Shown here: positions 33,038 through 40,877 of the stretch, piece by piece | How the letters are laid out: each line of letters begins with the position of its first letter | How positions within the stretch are numbered: the stretch's first letter is position 1 | Source of the DNA: Planctomycetes bacterium GWF2_41_51 | GTDB lineage: Bacteria; Planctomycetota; Phycisphaerae; Sedimentisphaerales; UBA12454 | Length of the DNA: 45,943 nt | Direction of reading: 5' to 3' | NCBI GenBank assembly: GCA_001825665.1 | Contig: MHXZ01000048.1 | Coordinates: 1 to 45,943, forward strand | Position numbers and translations under genes: made by a program | Notes under the pieces: model-generated | What the model saw: only the letters and a program-made list of their open reading frames with translations | What the model was told of the DNA's origin: nothing | The model's database searches: none

Positions 33038-33385
33038 GCAGTTTCAGAGAATAATTGCGAACCACAGATTTAGGAATTACACCGATTAAATTTTCACCAC
33101 GAAGAACCACGAAGTTTTTTTCACTCATTCGTTACGGTAACTGAAATAAGACCGCGAATGAACACGAATAAACAAAAAATTTACTTTCAACAAAATCACA
33201 CTGAGATATTTTTAAGGCATCTCGATAAAATCGAAATTAGCCACAGAGTTATTTGCTTCAACTAAGCAGTTCTGCGGAACAGCTTAAATTCAGATTAATC
33301 AACCTGCTCTATAAGCGAGCTTGCTCCGCAGTTTTCAAATCTGTTTTTTTTTGAACCGGGCAAAAAAGTTGAAGCAATAATTAAC

Positions 33386-33412
33386 GATGCCCAAGCAGGA
33401 CTTGAACCCGGG
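33386..33412 (-). other. Remnant of a tRNA 3' end
   Basis: On the minus strand this reads CCGGGTTCAAGTCCTGCTTG and on to GGGCATC, the shape of a T-arm (loop TTCAAGT, partly paired stem) plus the start of an acceptor 3' strand. No anticodon or D arm precedes it (the sequence beyond is unrelated), so it is a fragment of about 27 bases, the kind left by a tRNA-targeting integrative element. Identity of the tRNA is not clear. Confidence 0.45.
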
Positions 33413-33906
33413 TTTATTGTCTGACTTTTCTATAGCTTTGCGAAGTCGCCTTAAAGCAATAAGAATTCCCAAAATCCAATAACTCAAGCGAAGAATTAAT
33501 TTTATTGAAATAGAGTGAAAAGAAGATATAATTTGTTCAGCATCAGTGATAGTCAATGGAACAGTCAAAGTTAGCAGGAAGAAAAATCAATAGGAAAAAC
33601 TAAAAAGTTAAAGTTTAAAGTGCAAAGCCAAAGTTTGAAAATTAAAACTGAACAGTAAAATTCATCGAGGCGGATCATGGATGGAAAGAAAATATTTCTG
33701 GGAGTGATGTTTATAATTAAAGTGAAAAGTTAAGAGTGAAAAGTGAATAGTTAAGGAAACCGCCGAGCGGAAAATAATCTTTTATGCTGTTTGGGATTCA
33801 GTGGATTTGGCGAGCGAGGAAAGTAAACGAATAAGGTAAATAAAGGACACTAGGAAAAGAAAGTAAAAAAGTTCAGAGAAAATTATTTTTCATTAGGAAT
33901 AGATAT

Positions 33907-34854
33907 ATGGCTATCCCACGAGTTTTTGTTGCATCCACATGTTATGATTTAAAATATATAAGAGGCAATCTACAATATTTTATCCGTGGTCTCGGATTTG
34001 ATCCTATTTTAAGTGAAGAGGGAGACATTTTTTATGATCCTTCAAAACACACTCACGATTCATGTGTAACCGAAGTATCCAATTGCCAATTATTTGTATT
34101 AATAATAGGTGGACGATTTGGTGGTGAATTTCGAGACACAACAAAATCTATTACAAATGCTGAATATGTAGAAGCCATAAATCACAAGATTCCAGTTTTT
34201 ACTCTTGTTGAACAGGCTGTTTATGCAGAACACCATGTTTATAATGAAAATAAAAATAATAAAGCTATTGACGGTGCAAAGATATTATATCCAGCCGTAG
34301 ATAGCACAAAAATTTTCGACTTTATCGATGAAGTGCGTAAGGCTTCTTATAATAATGCGTTGCATCCATTTCAAGATTTCTCAGATATCGAAGGTTATTT
34401 AAAGAAGCAATGGGCTGGTTTAATGTTTTCTTTCTTAGCTGATACCAATGAAAGAGAACGCTTGATCGATACATTGTCAATGCTTAAAGATATGAACGAA
34501 CGAATCGAAATGTTATCAAATCAAATATTGCAATCAATTGGAACCGAACACGCAAAAATTACAATCGAACTATATGATGAAATGATGACTTGGGAGTGTG
34601 TACGAGATTTATCGTGGTGGGGATTAAAACCCACTCCAAAAATTATTCTTCAAAATGATACATTTGTGGAATGCGCAAAATCCCTCGGGAAACAATTTGA
34701 AATATTCGACCACCATGAATATGAAATTTCAAACTCGGATATTTCAAAATCACGGTTACAATCTAACACTCAGCGATATAAGATAATGAAACAGAATATG
34801 TTTAATATTTTGAAAAACCATGGGATTACAGTTGCAAAATATCTTTCTGAATAA
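33907..34854 (+). CDS. DUF4062-domain protein
   Basis: A 315-aa protein. The first ~110 residues are a DUF4062 domain, related in fold to TIR/SEFIR domains: RVFVASTCYDLKYIRGNLQYF, then DSCVTEVSNCQLFVLIIGGRFGGEF and SITNAEYVEAINHKIPVFTLVE. Such domains usually head large NTPase or signalling proteins, some in anti-phage defence. Here no ATPase domain follows, only a ~200-residue helical C-terminus (EVRKASYNNALHPFQDF, TLSMLKDMNERIEMLSNQIL coiled coil, then an unfamiliar end). The neighbouring gene, 86 bases downstream, encodes a zinc-ribbon protein with a hydrophobic segment; a two-gene sensor/effector pair is a possible reading. Both genes are very AT-rich compared with flanking housekeeping genes, which argues for transfer. 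Confidence 0.8.
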   Translation: MAIPRVFVASTCYDLKYIRGNLQYFIRGLGFDPILSEEGDIFYDPSKHTHDSCVTEVSNCQLFVLIIGGRFGGEFRDTTKSITNAEYVEAINHKIPVFTLVEQAVYAEHHVYNENKNNKAIDGAKILYPAVDSTKIFDFIDEVRKASYNNALHPFQDFSDIEGYLKKQWAGLMFSFLADTNERERLIDTLSMLKDMNERIEMLSNQILQSIGTEHAKITIELYDEMMTWECVRDLSWWGLKPTPKIILQNDTFVECAKSLGKQFEIFDHHEYEISNSDISKSRLQSNTQRYKIMKQNMFNILKNHGITVAKYLSE

Positions 34855-34940
34855 AAATAATTTTAAATAAATTAGTTTAAGGAAAGGAAGTGGAAAGAGA
34901 AAATAAGAAATTTAATTTGAAAGACTTTAAAGGAAAAAAT

Positions 34941-35546
34941 ATGCATAAAAAACTTTGTTTATGCTTTTCGTGTGCCAGTGTTTTTGAAGAACAACATCAA
35001 TGCCCTGAATGCGGATGGCAAATTGAACCTGAACAATATGAAAGAATTTATAATTATGCAAAAGCCGCAGTATATTACGGCATTTATTATAGAAAAGCAT
35101 ATGAAAGCCAGCTTGCCAAAAGCAAACAAATCAATATACATTATGCATTAGTCGATCCATCAGAAGTCGCTAGTTTTATAGGAGTTTGTGCTGTTTCTGG
35201 TATAATTGGGCAGATATCATACAATCTGATTCAAAAAGCTTTTCATAAAATCATAAAATCTATGAAAGGGAAAGAAATTGAACACGATTACGACACAAAA
35301 GAAATTAACATTTATATAGAAAATATAAATTGTTTTTGCAAAAATTTTGAAGGTATCGATCCTGAAATTAAAAATCTAATTAAAGATGAAATGATAGGTT
35401 GGGCAGCCACTGAATTGTTTATGGAAGAATTGGAAAAAGATCCCAAAATAAAAGGCAAACTAGAAGAGTCAGAGAAAAAGAGCTACAAGATAATACGTGA
35501 GATTCCTAGACCGGAAGATTTTGAGAAATTTTGGAACTCGCTATAG
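34941..35546 (+). CDS. Zinc-ribbon protein with hydrophobic segment, unknown
   Basis: I prefer the ATG at 34941 (201 aa; AAGGA 6 bases upstream), since the protein then begins just ahead of the zinc ribbon. A GTG at 34890, also with a good ribosome site, would add 17 Lys-rich residues. The ribbon is CFSC...CPEC (Cys8/Cys11 and Cys21/Cys24). A hydrophobic stretch near residues 82-97 (VASFIGVCAVSGIIGQ) could cross or dip into a membrane and is followed by the basic KAFHKIIKSMKGK; the C-terminal ~80 residues are charged and helical. I do not recognise a family. Its location right after the DUF4062 gene and its AT-rich codons suggest the two moved together. Confidence 0.6.
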   Translation: MHKKLCLCFSCASVFEEQHQCPECGWQIEPEQYERIYNYAKAAVYYGIYYRKAYESQLAKSKQINIHYALVDPSEVASFIGVCAVSGIIGQISYNLIQKAFHKIIKSMKGKEIEHDYDTKEINIYIENINCFCKNFEGIDPEIKNLIKDEMIGWAATELFMEELEKDPKIKGKLEESEKKSYKIIREIPRPEDFEKFWNSL

Positions 35547-35654
35547 ATACGGAAATGACCAATATCGGACGACGAGATTGCCACGACCATCGAATTTAAA
35601 ATTTGAAATTTGAGATTTCAGAAAAACGCGGATTTTCAATCGAGTCGGGAATGA

Positions 35655-35676
35655 CCCTGTCATAGTGATGACAGGG
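35655..35676. repeat. Extragenic palindrome A
   Basis: Perfect nine-pair stem CCCTGTCAT/ATGACAGGG with loop AGTG, in the 289-base gap between the zinc-ribbon gene and lspA. First of three different palindromes within 120 bases. Confidence 0.8.
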
Positions 35677-35691
35677 CTAACCAAAATGTGG

Positions 35692-35711
35692 ATTCCCATT
35701 TTCATGGGAAT
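35692..35711. repeat. Extragenic palindrome B
   Basis: Perfect eight-pair stem ATTCCCAT/ATGGGAAT with loop TTTC. Its wider form (GGATTCCCATTTTCATGGGA, then ATGACA) is of the kind found dispersed in many bacterial genomes. Confidence 0.8.
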
Positions 35712-35747
35712 GACAATGTTAATGCACAATGTAATTGAAAGATTGAG

Positions 35748-35775
35748 ATTGCCACGTCGCTGCGCTCCTCGCAAT
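35748..35775. repeat. Extragenic palindrome C (ATTGCCACGTCGCTGCGC type)
   Basis: ATTGC (35748-35752) pairs with GCAAT (35771-35775) around GTCGCTGCGCTCCTC. The same layout, with a different centre, recurs at 37650-37698, and a truncated start (GAGATTGCCACGACC) is at 35569. These are members of one dispersed family and may stop transcription at the 3' end of lspA. Confidence 0.75.
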
Positions 35776-35835
35776 GACCCCGCTATCCTACTTCACCAAG
35801 GCTACGAAGGACAGGCAAGCCCGGGGATTAATAAA

Positions 35836-36366
35836 TTATTCGGATGATTTTGGATTGGGAGAAAAGAGCGTTGATAATATTAAAAGTCCAACCGCGATTG
35901 TGAGCAGGGAATCGGCGATGTTGAATGCTGGGAAGTGCCAATCATTGTAATAAAAGTCCAAAAAGTCACGCACGCTGCCTTCGTTGAAAATTCTATCATA
36001 TAAATTGCCGGTGATGCCGGCGGCGAACATTCCTAACGCCACTACCGTTATCAACTGGTGATTCCGGCCGAAAAGAAAAATGCCGAAAACTATAATCAAC
36101 GCAATAATCGAAATTACAACCAGCGAAACAGTTTTGTTTGCGGCAATGCCCCAAGCGGCGCCGCGGTTCTCCACCATTACCAATTCAAAAAAACCATCTA
36201 TCACAGAATAAAAATTGGGCACACGATTTGACAGCCAATTGAAAATTACAGACTTGGTTATTAAATCAGCAACCAGACCAATAATAAATAATGGCCAAAA
36301 AATAAGATGAGCAGTTTGCACACTGACAGGTTTGAGACACAGATTTACACGGTTTTTTTCAGACAC
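35836..36366 (-). CDS. lspA: Lipoprotein signal peptidase
   Basis: A 176-aa membrane protease with four hydrophobic helices. Conserved motifs: LVADLITKS (Asp34), VENRGAAWGI, GITGNLYDRI with catalytic Asp124, and VRDFLDFYYNDWHFPAFNIADS with catalytic Asp152. It cleaves the signal peptide from prolipoproteins, needed for lipoproteins such as the one at 36398-37435 encoded just upstream and the thioredoxin lipoprotein at 3226. The start is uncertain. The GTG at 36366 has no ribosome site, and the first ~12 codons lie in a dispersed repeat (ACACAGATTTACAC, 36337-36350); a GTG at codon 16 is an alternative. It follows the TPR gene by 31 bases on the same strand. Confidence 0.93.
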   Translation of the reverse strand: MSEKNRVNLCLKPVSVQTAHLIFWPLFIIGLVADLITKSVIFNWLSNRVPNFYSVIDGFFELVMVENRGAAWGIAANKTVSLVVISIIALIIVFGIFLFGRNHQLITVVALGMFAAGITGNLYDRIFNEGSVRDFLDFYYNDWHFPAFNIADSLLTIAVGLLILSTLFSPNPKSSE

Positions 36367-36386
36367 GGATTAACACAGATTTACAC
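36337..36386. repeat. Two 14-bp direct repeats of a dispersed family at the lspA start
   Basis: ACACAGATTTACAC occurs at 36337-36350 and 36373-36386, 36 bases apart. Related words (CGTGTAAATCC, ACACGAATTAACAC) recur at ~28870, ~33085-33180 and 44271-44295. The first copy lies within the annotated start of lspA. Confidence 0.65.
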
Positions 36387-36397
36387 TGTTGTTAAAA

Positions 36398-37435
36398 TTA
36401 TTTTACGTATTTGCGATATAACTTCAGGAGGTTATCCTGTGAAGGATTCAAATCGAGGGATTTGCTCCAATGGTTCAGGGCCTGCTGCTTGAGGTCGTTG
36501 GAATCGGGAGTATCGAAACTTTTCTGGATGCGGTACTTCATCATATAAGCAACGCCGATGCCTTTTTGAGCACGCCAATCATCGGGACTTAACGTAACGG
36601 CCTTTTCGTAACTGTCAACGGCAAGGTCAATCTCGCGAAGTTTCAAATAAACATAGCCGAGGTGTCTGTATGCCAAAACATTTGACGGCTGAATCGCGAC
36701 TACTGATTCGAGGGTTGTGCGGGCATCTTCGAGCCGGCCGGCCTGTAAATATGCTGCGCCGAGTGAAAACAGAGTATTGGGGTCATTGCCGTTAAGCTCT
36801 ACGGCTTTTTTGTATGACTCGATAGCCATTTCGGTATCTTTGCGGGCGGTATAGATATCGCCCATAAGTTTTTCAACGTCGCTGTCTGTGGGGTCGAGGT
36901 CTTTTGCGGTTTTGCCGAACTCGAGAGCGGATTCGAAATCGCCGATTTTATAATATGATTCGGCGGCATTGCAGAGAGCGGAAGTATTCTGGGGGTCGAG
37001 TGAGCAGGCGCGGGCATAGGCTTTGGCGGCAGAGTTGTAATCGTCCATTAAACGAAACGCCCTGCCGAGGTTGCAGAAATCATCGAATGACCATGGGTTT
37101 AATTCTGTTGCTTTTGAATAGGCCTGGGCACTTTCGTTGAATCTGCCCTGCTGGAGGTAAATATTTCCCATAAGGGAATAAGCGAGTGCGAAATCGGGTT
37201 TCTGCTGCACGGCGAGATTGAGTTTTTCAATTGCCTGGTTTGGCTCGTTGGTTTCATTTAAGGTAATCGCATCGACGTAAAGACTGACGGATGGATCCTT
37301 TTTGACGGCTTTAGCTGATTTGGCGGCTTTTGGAGCCTTCTGGGTTTTGACAGATTCCTCGCAGCCTGCAAAAATAAAAACGCTTATCAGTAAAAAAAAC
37401 AGCCGAAAAACATTGCCCCTGAGCTTTTCAGACAT
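36398..37435 (-). CDS. TPR lipoprotein
   Basis: A 345-aa protein with lipoprotein signal FLLISVFIFAGC (lipobox FAGC), a Lys/Ala-rich spacer (KTQKAPKAAKSAKAVKK) and then eight or so regular 34-residue tetratricopeptide repeats (for example ALAYSLMGNIYLQQGRFNES, AKAYARACSLDPQNTSALC, NDPNTLFSLGAAYLQAGRLE, NVLAYRHLGYVYLKLREID). TPR lipoproteins at the outer membrane serve as scaffolds, for pilus, secretion or cell-wall complexes; there is nothing to choose among these. It is transcribed with lspA, whose product would process its signal peptide. Confidence 0.9.
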   Translation of the reverse strand: MSEKLRGNVFRLFFLLISVFIFAGCEESVKTQKAPKAAKSAKAVKKDPSVSLYVDAITLNETNEPNQAIEKLNLAVQQKPDFALAYSLMGNIYLQQGRFNESAQAYSKATELNPWSFDDFCNLGRAFRLMDDYNSAAKAYARACSLDPQNTSALCNAAESYYKIGDFESALEFGKTAKDLDPTDSDVEKLMGDIYTARKDTEMAIESYKKAVELNGNDPNTLFSLGAAYLQAGRLEDARTTLESVVAIQPSNVLAYRHLGYVYLKLREIDLAVDSYEKAVTLSPDDWRAQKGIGVAYMMKYRIQKSFDTPDSNDLKQQALNHWSKSLDLNPSQDNLLKLYRKYVK

Positions 37436-37742
37436 TGAATAATCCTTTCATTAACACAATATCGCATCCAGAATATAAACCTCGGACGATTATACCAAAG
37501 TAAGCATTGGTGTCAAAAGGTTTTAAGAAAAATATGATTATATAATGTTACTTCAAGAGAGGCAAAGTTGTTCTTGCAAAAATGAGGATTTAGGAATATA
37601 AATAGTCTCTATTAAATAGTTGCGGCAACTCGAAATATGTGAAATTGAGATTGCTTCGTCGTCCTGCTTCGCTAAAGCTATGCAGGACTCCTCGCAATGA
37701 CAACGGCCGCACCAAAGGCAAAATTTACCTTCAAGGAATGAA
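37436..37742. other. Divergent gap between the TPR lipoprotein and proS genes
   Basis: This 307-base divergent region must contain promoters for both sides, but I see none of good consensus. It holds a stem-loop repeat (listed) and otherwise AT-rich sequence. Confidence 0.45.
37650..37698. repeat. Extragenic palindrome C, second copy, with extra stem
   Basis: ATTGC (37650-37654) pairs with GCAAT (37694-37698), and an inner seven-pair stem GTCCTGC/GCAGGAC (37661-37667 with 37682-37688) surrounds TTCGCTAAAGCTAT. Same family as 35748-35775 but with an enlarged centre. It sits ~45 bases before proS, so it could fold in the proS leader. Confidence 0.75.
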
Positions 37743-39473
37743 ATGAGATACAGCAAGACATTAATACCAACGGTCAAAGAAGTGCCTGCCGATGCGGAGA
37801 TTCCGAGCCATCAGTTGATGCTGCGGGCGGGATTGATGAGAAAAGTAGCGAGCGGAACTTATACATATCTGCCAATCGGGTGGCGGATATTGATGAAGAT
37901 AATGAATATTGTGCGGTCGGAAATGAATAAAAGCGGCGCACAGGAGATGCTTATGCCTTCGGTGCAGCCGATGGAACTTTGGCAGCAGACGGGAAGGAAT
38001 GTCGATTACGGGCCGACGATGGCGCATTTTACGGACAGGCACGGGCGGGAGAATGTCTTGGCCCCTACCGCTGAAGAGGTTGTAACGAGTATCGCGGCGG
38101 GTGAGATAAATTCTTACAAACAAATGCCGATGAATCTGTATCAAATCAGCTTCAAATTCAGGGATGAGTTTCGGCCGAGGTTCGGCGTGCTGCGGTCGCG
38201 CGAATTTATTATGAAGGATGCGTACAGTTTTCATGCGGATGAGAAGAGCCTGGATGAAACTTATAAAGTAATGTACGAAACTTATAAAAAGATTTTCAGC
38301 AGGTGCGGACTGAAGTACGCGATTGTCGAAGCGGAGTCGGGCGAGATGGGAGGCAGCGGGTCTCATCAGTTTACGATACCGTGCGAATCGGGCGAGGATG
38401 TTATCGTGCAGACTGAAGATGGGGCATACGCGGCGAATATCGAAAAGGCACCGGTCGATGCACTGCCTGCGGCGGCACAAGGGAAAGTTTATAAATCTAT
38501 AGAGGAAGTGCATACGCCTAATCAGAAGACGATTGGCGAGGTTTGTGAATTTTTGAAGACGGATGCAAAATCGCTGATTAAATCGCTGGTTTATAAATCG
38601 GGTACGGATATTATTTTGGCACTTGTGCGAGGTGATTTTGAAATTAATCCTGAGAAATTACGCAGCGCGGTCGGCAAATCGATTGAGCTTGCGGATGAAA
38701 ATACAATTAGGACGCTGACGGGAGCGGAAGTTGGATTTGCGGGGCCTGTCGGGCTGACGCAAAAAATTAATAAACTGGTTATTGATCATTCTGTGCTGAC
38801 GATTGAGGCGGGAATAACGGGCGCGAACAAGACTGATTATCATATTAAGAATGTCGTGCCGGGCAGAGATTTTCCGATTGAAGGGAAGAATATTGTTGTT
38901 GGCGATGTGCGGAACGCTGTCGAAAGCGATACGTACCAAGGGAAGAAACTGGTATTCAAACGCGGTATCGAAGTCGGACAGGTTTTTAAACTTGGGACGA
39001 AGTACAGCGGAAAACTTGGAGCTAAATTCCTTGATAAAGACGGGACAGAAAAATTATGCATAATGGGATGCTACGGAATAGGGATAAACAGAATAGCGGC
39101 ATCGGCGATTGAGACGATGTATGATAAAGACGGGATTGTATGGCCGATTAATATCGCACCGTTTGAGGTGATAATTGTGCCGGCGGGAAATTCCGAGCAG
39201 ATTATTGCTGCGAGTGAAAGCATTTATAAAGAATTGACTGATGCCGGAGTTGAAGTGCTGCTTGATGACAGAGATGAACGAGGCGGAGTGAAATTCAAGG
39301 ATGCAGATTTGATAGGGATACCGATTCGCATAACCGTTGGCGCAAAATCGCTGGCGGAAGGAAACGCGGAAATAAAAGTTCGCAGAGAAAGCGAAGTCAC
39401 AAAAGTATCTCTGGCAGAGATAAAAGCAAACATTTTGAGGATTATCGACAAGCTGAAAAATGAGAGTGTTTAG
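37743..39473 (+). CDS. proS: Prolyl-tRNA synthetase
   Basis: A 576-aa class II synthetase of the bacterial type. Motif 1 region: SHQLMLRAGLMRKVASGTYTYLPIGWR; motif 2: FRDEFRPRFGVLRSREFIMKDAYSFH; an inserted editing (INS) domain with the segment VCEFLKTDAKSLIKSLVY and later DRDERGGVKFKDADLIGIPIRI; motif 3: GCYGIGINRIAASAIE. The anticodon-binding domain ends the chain. It attaches Pro to tRNA-Pro and clears mischarged Ala. An AAGGA site precedes the ATG. It leads a run of genes (Bro-N, DUF4416, transferase, O-antigen ligase) in one direction with gaps of 0-12 bases, so they are probably one transcript. Confidence 0.97.
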   Translation: MRYSKTLIPTVKEVPADAEIPSHQLMLRAGLMRKVASGTYTYLPIGWRILMKIMNIVRSEMNKSGAQEMLMPSVQPMELWQQTGRNVDYGPTMAHFTDRHGRENVLAPTAEEVVTSIAAGEINSYKQMPMNLYQISFKFRDEFRPRFGVLRSREFIMKDAYSFHADEKSLDETYKVMYETYKKIFSRCGLKYAIVEAESGEMGGSGSHQFTIPCESGEDVIVQTEDGAYAANIEKAPVDALPAAAQGKVYKSIEEVHTPNQKTIGEVCEFLKTDAKSLIKSLVYKSGTDIILALVRGDFEINPEKLRSAVGKSIELADENTIRTLTGAEVGFAGPVGLTQKINKLVIDHSVLTIEAGITGANKTDYHIKNVVPGRDFPIEGKNIVVGDVRNAVESDTYQGKKLVFKRGIEVGQVFKLGTKYSGKLGAKFLDKDGTEKLCIMGCYGIGINRIAASAIETMYDKDGIVWPINIAPFEVIIVPAGNSEQIIAASESIYKELTDAGVEVLLDDRDERGGVKFKDADLIGIPIRITVGAKSLAEGNAEIKVRRESEVTKVSLAEIKANILRIIDKLKNESV

Positions 39474-39484
39474 CAGGAGAAACT

Positions 39485-40336
39485 ATGGAGACGAAAATTG
39501 CGGTATTTAAGGGGAAGGAGGTACGGAAAACGATTCATAATAATGAATGGTGGTTTTCTGTTACCGACGTTATCGAGGCATTGACCGGAACCGGCAGATC
39601 TCGAAAATACTGGAATGATTTGAAAAAAAAGCTGATAAAAGAGGGGTATTTTGAAGTGTCCGAAAAAATCGGACAGTTGAAATTAGAGGCACCTGACGGA
39701 AAGCTGCGACTTACCGATTGTGCCAACACGGAAACGGTTTTCAGGATAATTCAGACTATCCCTTCGCCCAAGGCTGAGCCGTTTAAGAGATGGCTGGCAA
39801 AAGTTGGCTATGAACGGGTGCAGGAGATAGAAAATCCTGAACTTGCGACGCAAAGAACAAAAGCATTGTACAAGGCAAAAGGATATACCGATGCGTGGAT
39901 AGAGAAAAGGATGCGCGGAATAGCTGTTCGTGAAGAACTTACGGATGAATGGAAGAAACGCGGAGTCAATTCCGAGCCGGAGTATTCAATATTGACGGCG
40001 GAAATATCCAAAGCAACATTCGGTCTTACGCCGACGGAATATAAAAACCTTAAAGGATTGAAACGCGAGAACCTGCGGGATCATATGAACGACCTTGAAT
40101 GGATTTTTTCAATGCTCGGCGAAGCGGCAACAACGGAAATCGCACGAAATAACGATGTTCAGGGATTTACGGAAAATAAAGACGCCGCTCAGCAAGGCGG
40201 GCAGGTAGCGGGTCTGGCAAGGAAAAATCTCGAATCAAAAACCGGTAAAAGAATTGTCTCGAGTGAAAATTATCTGCTTGAGCCGCAGAATAAAAAAATG
40301 ATTAATGGCAAAACTTCGGTCAAATCAATAAAATAA
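39485..40336 (+). CDS. Bro-N domain protein (antirepressor/DinD-like)
   Basis: A 283-aa protein. Residues 1-115 are a Bro-N domain: AVFKGKEVRKTIHNNEWWFSV, TDVIEAL, YWNDLKKKLIKEG, LRLTDCANTETVFRIIQTIP, FKRWLAKVGYERVQEIENPE. The C-terminal half, ending GGQVAGLARKNLESKTGKRI and VSSENYL, resembles the DinD-like members rather than phage antirepressors. Bro-N proteins bind DNA; DinD inhibits RecA in E. coli. This one sits exactly between proS (12-base gap) and a DUF4416 gene (no gap), without flanking repeats or phage genes. It is therefore a stable passenger or has been recruited into the operon. Function here is unknown. Confidence 0.88.
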   Translation: METKIAVFKGKEVRKTIHNNEWWFSVTDVIEALTGTGRSRKYWNDLKKKLIKEGYFEVSEKIGQLKLEAPDGKLRLTDCANTETVFRIIQTIPSPKAEPFKRWLAKVGYERVQEIENPELATQRTKALYKAKGYTDAWIEKRMRGIAVREELTDEWKKRGVNSEPEYSILTAEISKATFGLTPTEYKNLKGLKRENLRDHMNDLEWIFSMLGEAATTEIARNNDVQGFTENKDAAQQGGQVAGLARKNLESKTGKRIVSSENYLLEPQNKKMINGKTSVKSIK

Positions 40337-40873
40337 ATGTGGACGCTAAAAAAACCTGAGCCGGTAAAGCTGATTATCGGGATACTTGCGGCGAACGAAA
40401 CAGCGTTGAACGCCGCGATTGATATGATTAAGGATAAATTCGGCGAGTGCGACCTTGAAAGCGAGACGTGGGCTTTCACGCAGACGGAATATTATGCCAA
40501 AGAGACGGGCAGCGAAATATTAAAAAAGTTCATAACGGTTAAGAAGCTGATAACGCCGGACAAACTTGCGGCGATAAAACTCAAGACCAATAAGATGGAA
40601 GAAAAACTGGCGCGGATGCCGGGGATTGGTTTCAGCAGGCCTGTGAATCTTGACCCGGGCTATATTGAGCCATCGAAGCTGGTGCTTGCGAGTACGAAGA
40701 ATTTTTCGCACCGGATTTATATCGGCAAAAAGATTTGGGCCGAAGTAACGCTCGTTTACAATAAAGGCAGATGGGTATTTTTTGAATATACTTTTCCTGA
40801 TCACAGGGAAGAACGGTATCATGGTTTTTTCAGTAAGGTTCGTGAAAAGCTTGTTGAACAGATAAGGCAGTAA
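40337..40873 (+). CDS. DUF4416-family protein
   Basis: A 178-aa protein matching the DUF4416 pattern: an N-terminal PVKLIIGILAANETALNAAI, mid-chain FTQTEYYAKETGSEI and KKFITVKKLITPDKL, LDPGYIEPSKLVLASTKNFSHRIYIG, and the closing WVFFEYTFPDHREERYHGFF. The family is common in planctomycetes, delta-proteobacteria and thermophiles, often near ribosome or tRNA genes, and has no proven function. Its ATG directly follows the stop of the Bro-N gene and it ends four bases before the transferase gene, so it belongs to the operon. Confidence 0.9.
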   Translation: MWTLKKPEPVKLIIGILAANETALNAAIDMIKDKFGECDLESETWAFTQTEYYAKETGSEILKKFITVKKLITPDKLAAIKLKTNKMEEKLARMPGIGFSRPVNLDPGYIEPSKLVLASTKNFSHRIYIGKKIWAEVTLVYNKGRWVFFEYTFPDHREERYHGFFSKVREKLVEQIRQ

Positions 40874-40877
40874 AATT

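Larger units (their letters stand above)
32588..33906. other. 1.3-kb non-coding stretch with repeats
   Basis: Left to right: a segment sharing words with 44310-44440 (GGCTCGTTTCG, AGGTTGCGT, CGATAAACGAAA in the reverse sense); AAATAAGGACTTATG (32681), echoed at 32833; the right 206-bp inverted repeat (listed); dispersed motifs (ACCACGAAGAACCACGAAG, CGAATGAACACGAATAAAC) to ~33180; the tRNA remnant (listed); and from ~33590 a low-complexity run rich in AAAGTTAAAG/GTGAAAAGT units reaching to ~33780. No convincing gene found. Confidence 0.6.

Noticed and set aside
33335-33568. 77-codon minus-strand ORF over the tRNA remnant
   Set aside because: No ribosome site or domain, and it runs across the tRNA-like fragment, so it is most likely chance.
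37761-38513. 250-codon ORF antisense to proS
   Set aside because: Shadow of the proS reading frame; composition (many Arg/His) is typical of a complementary-strand artefact.
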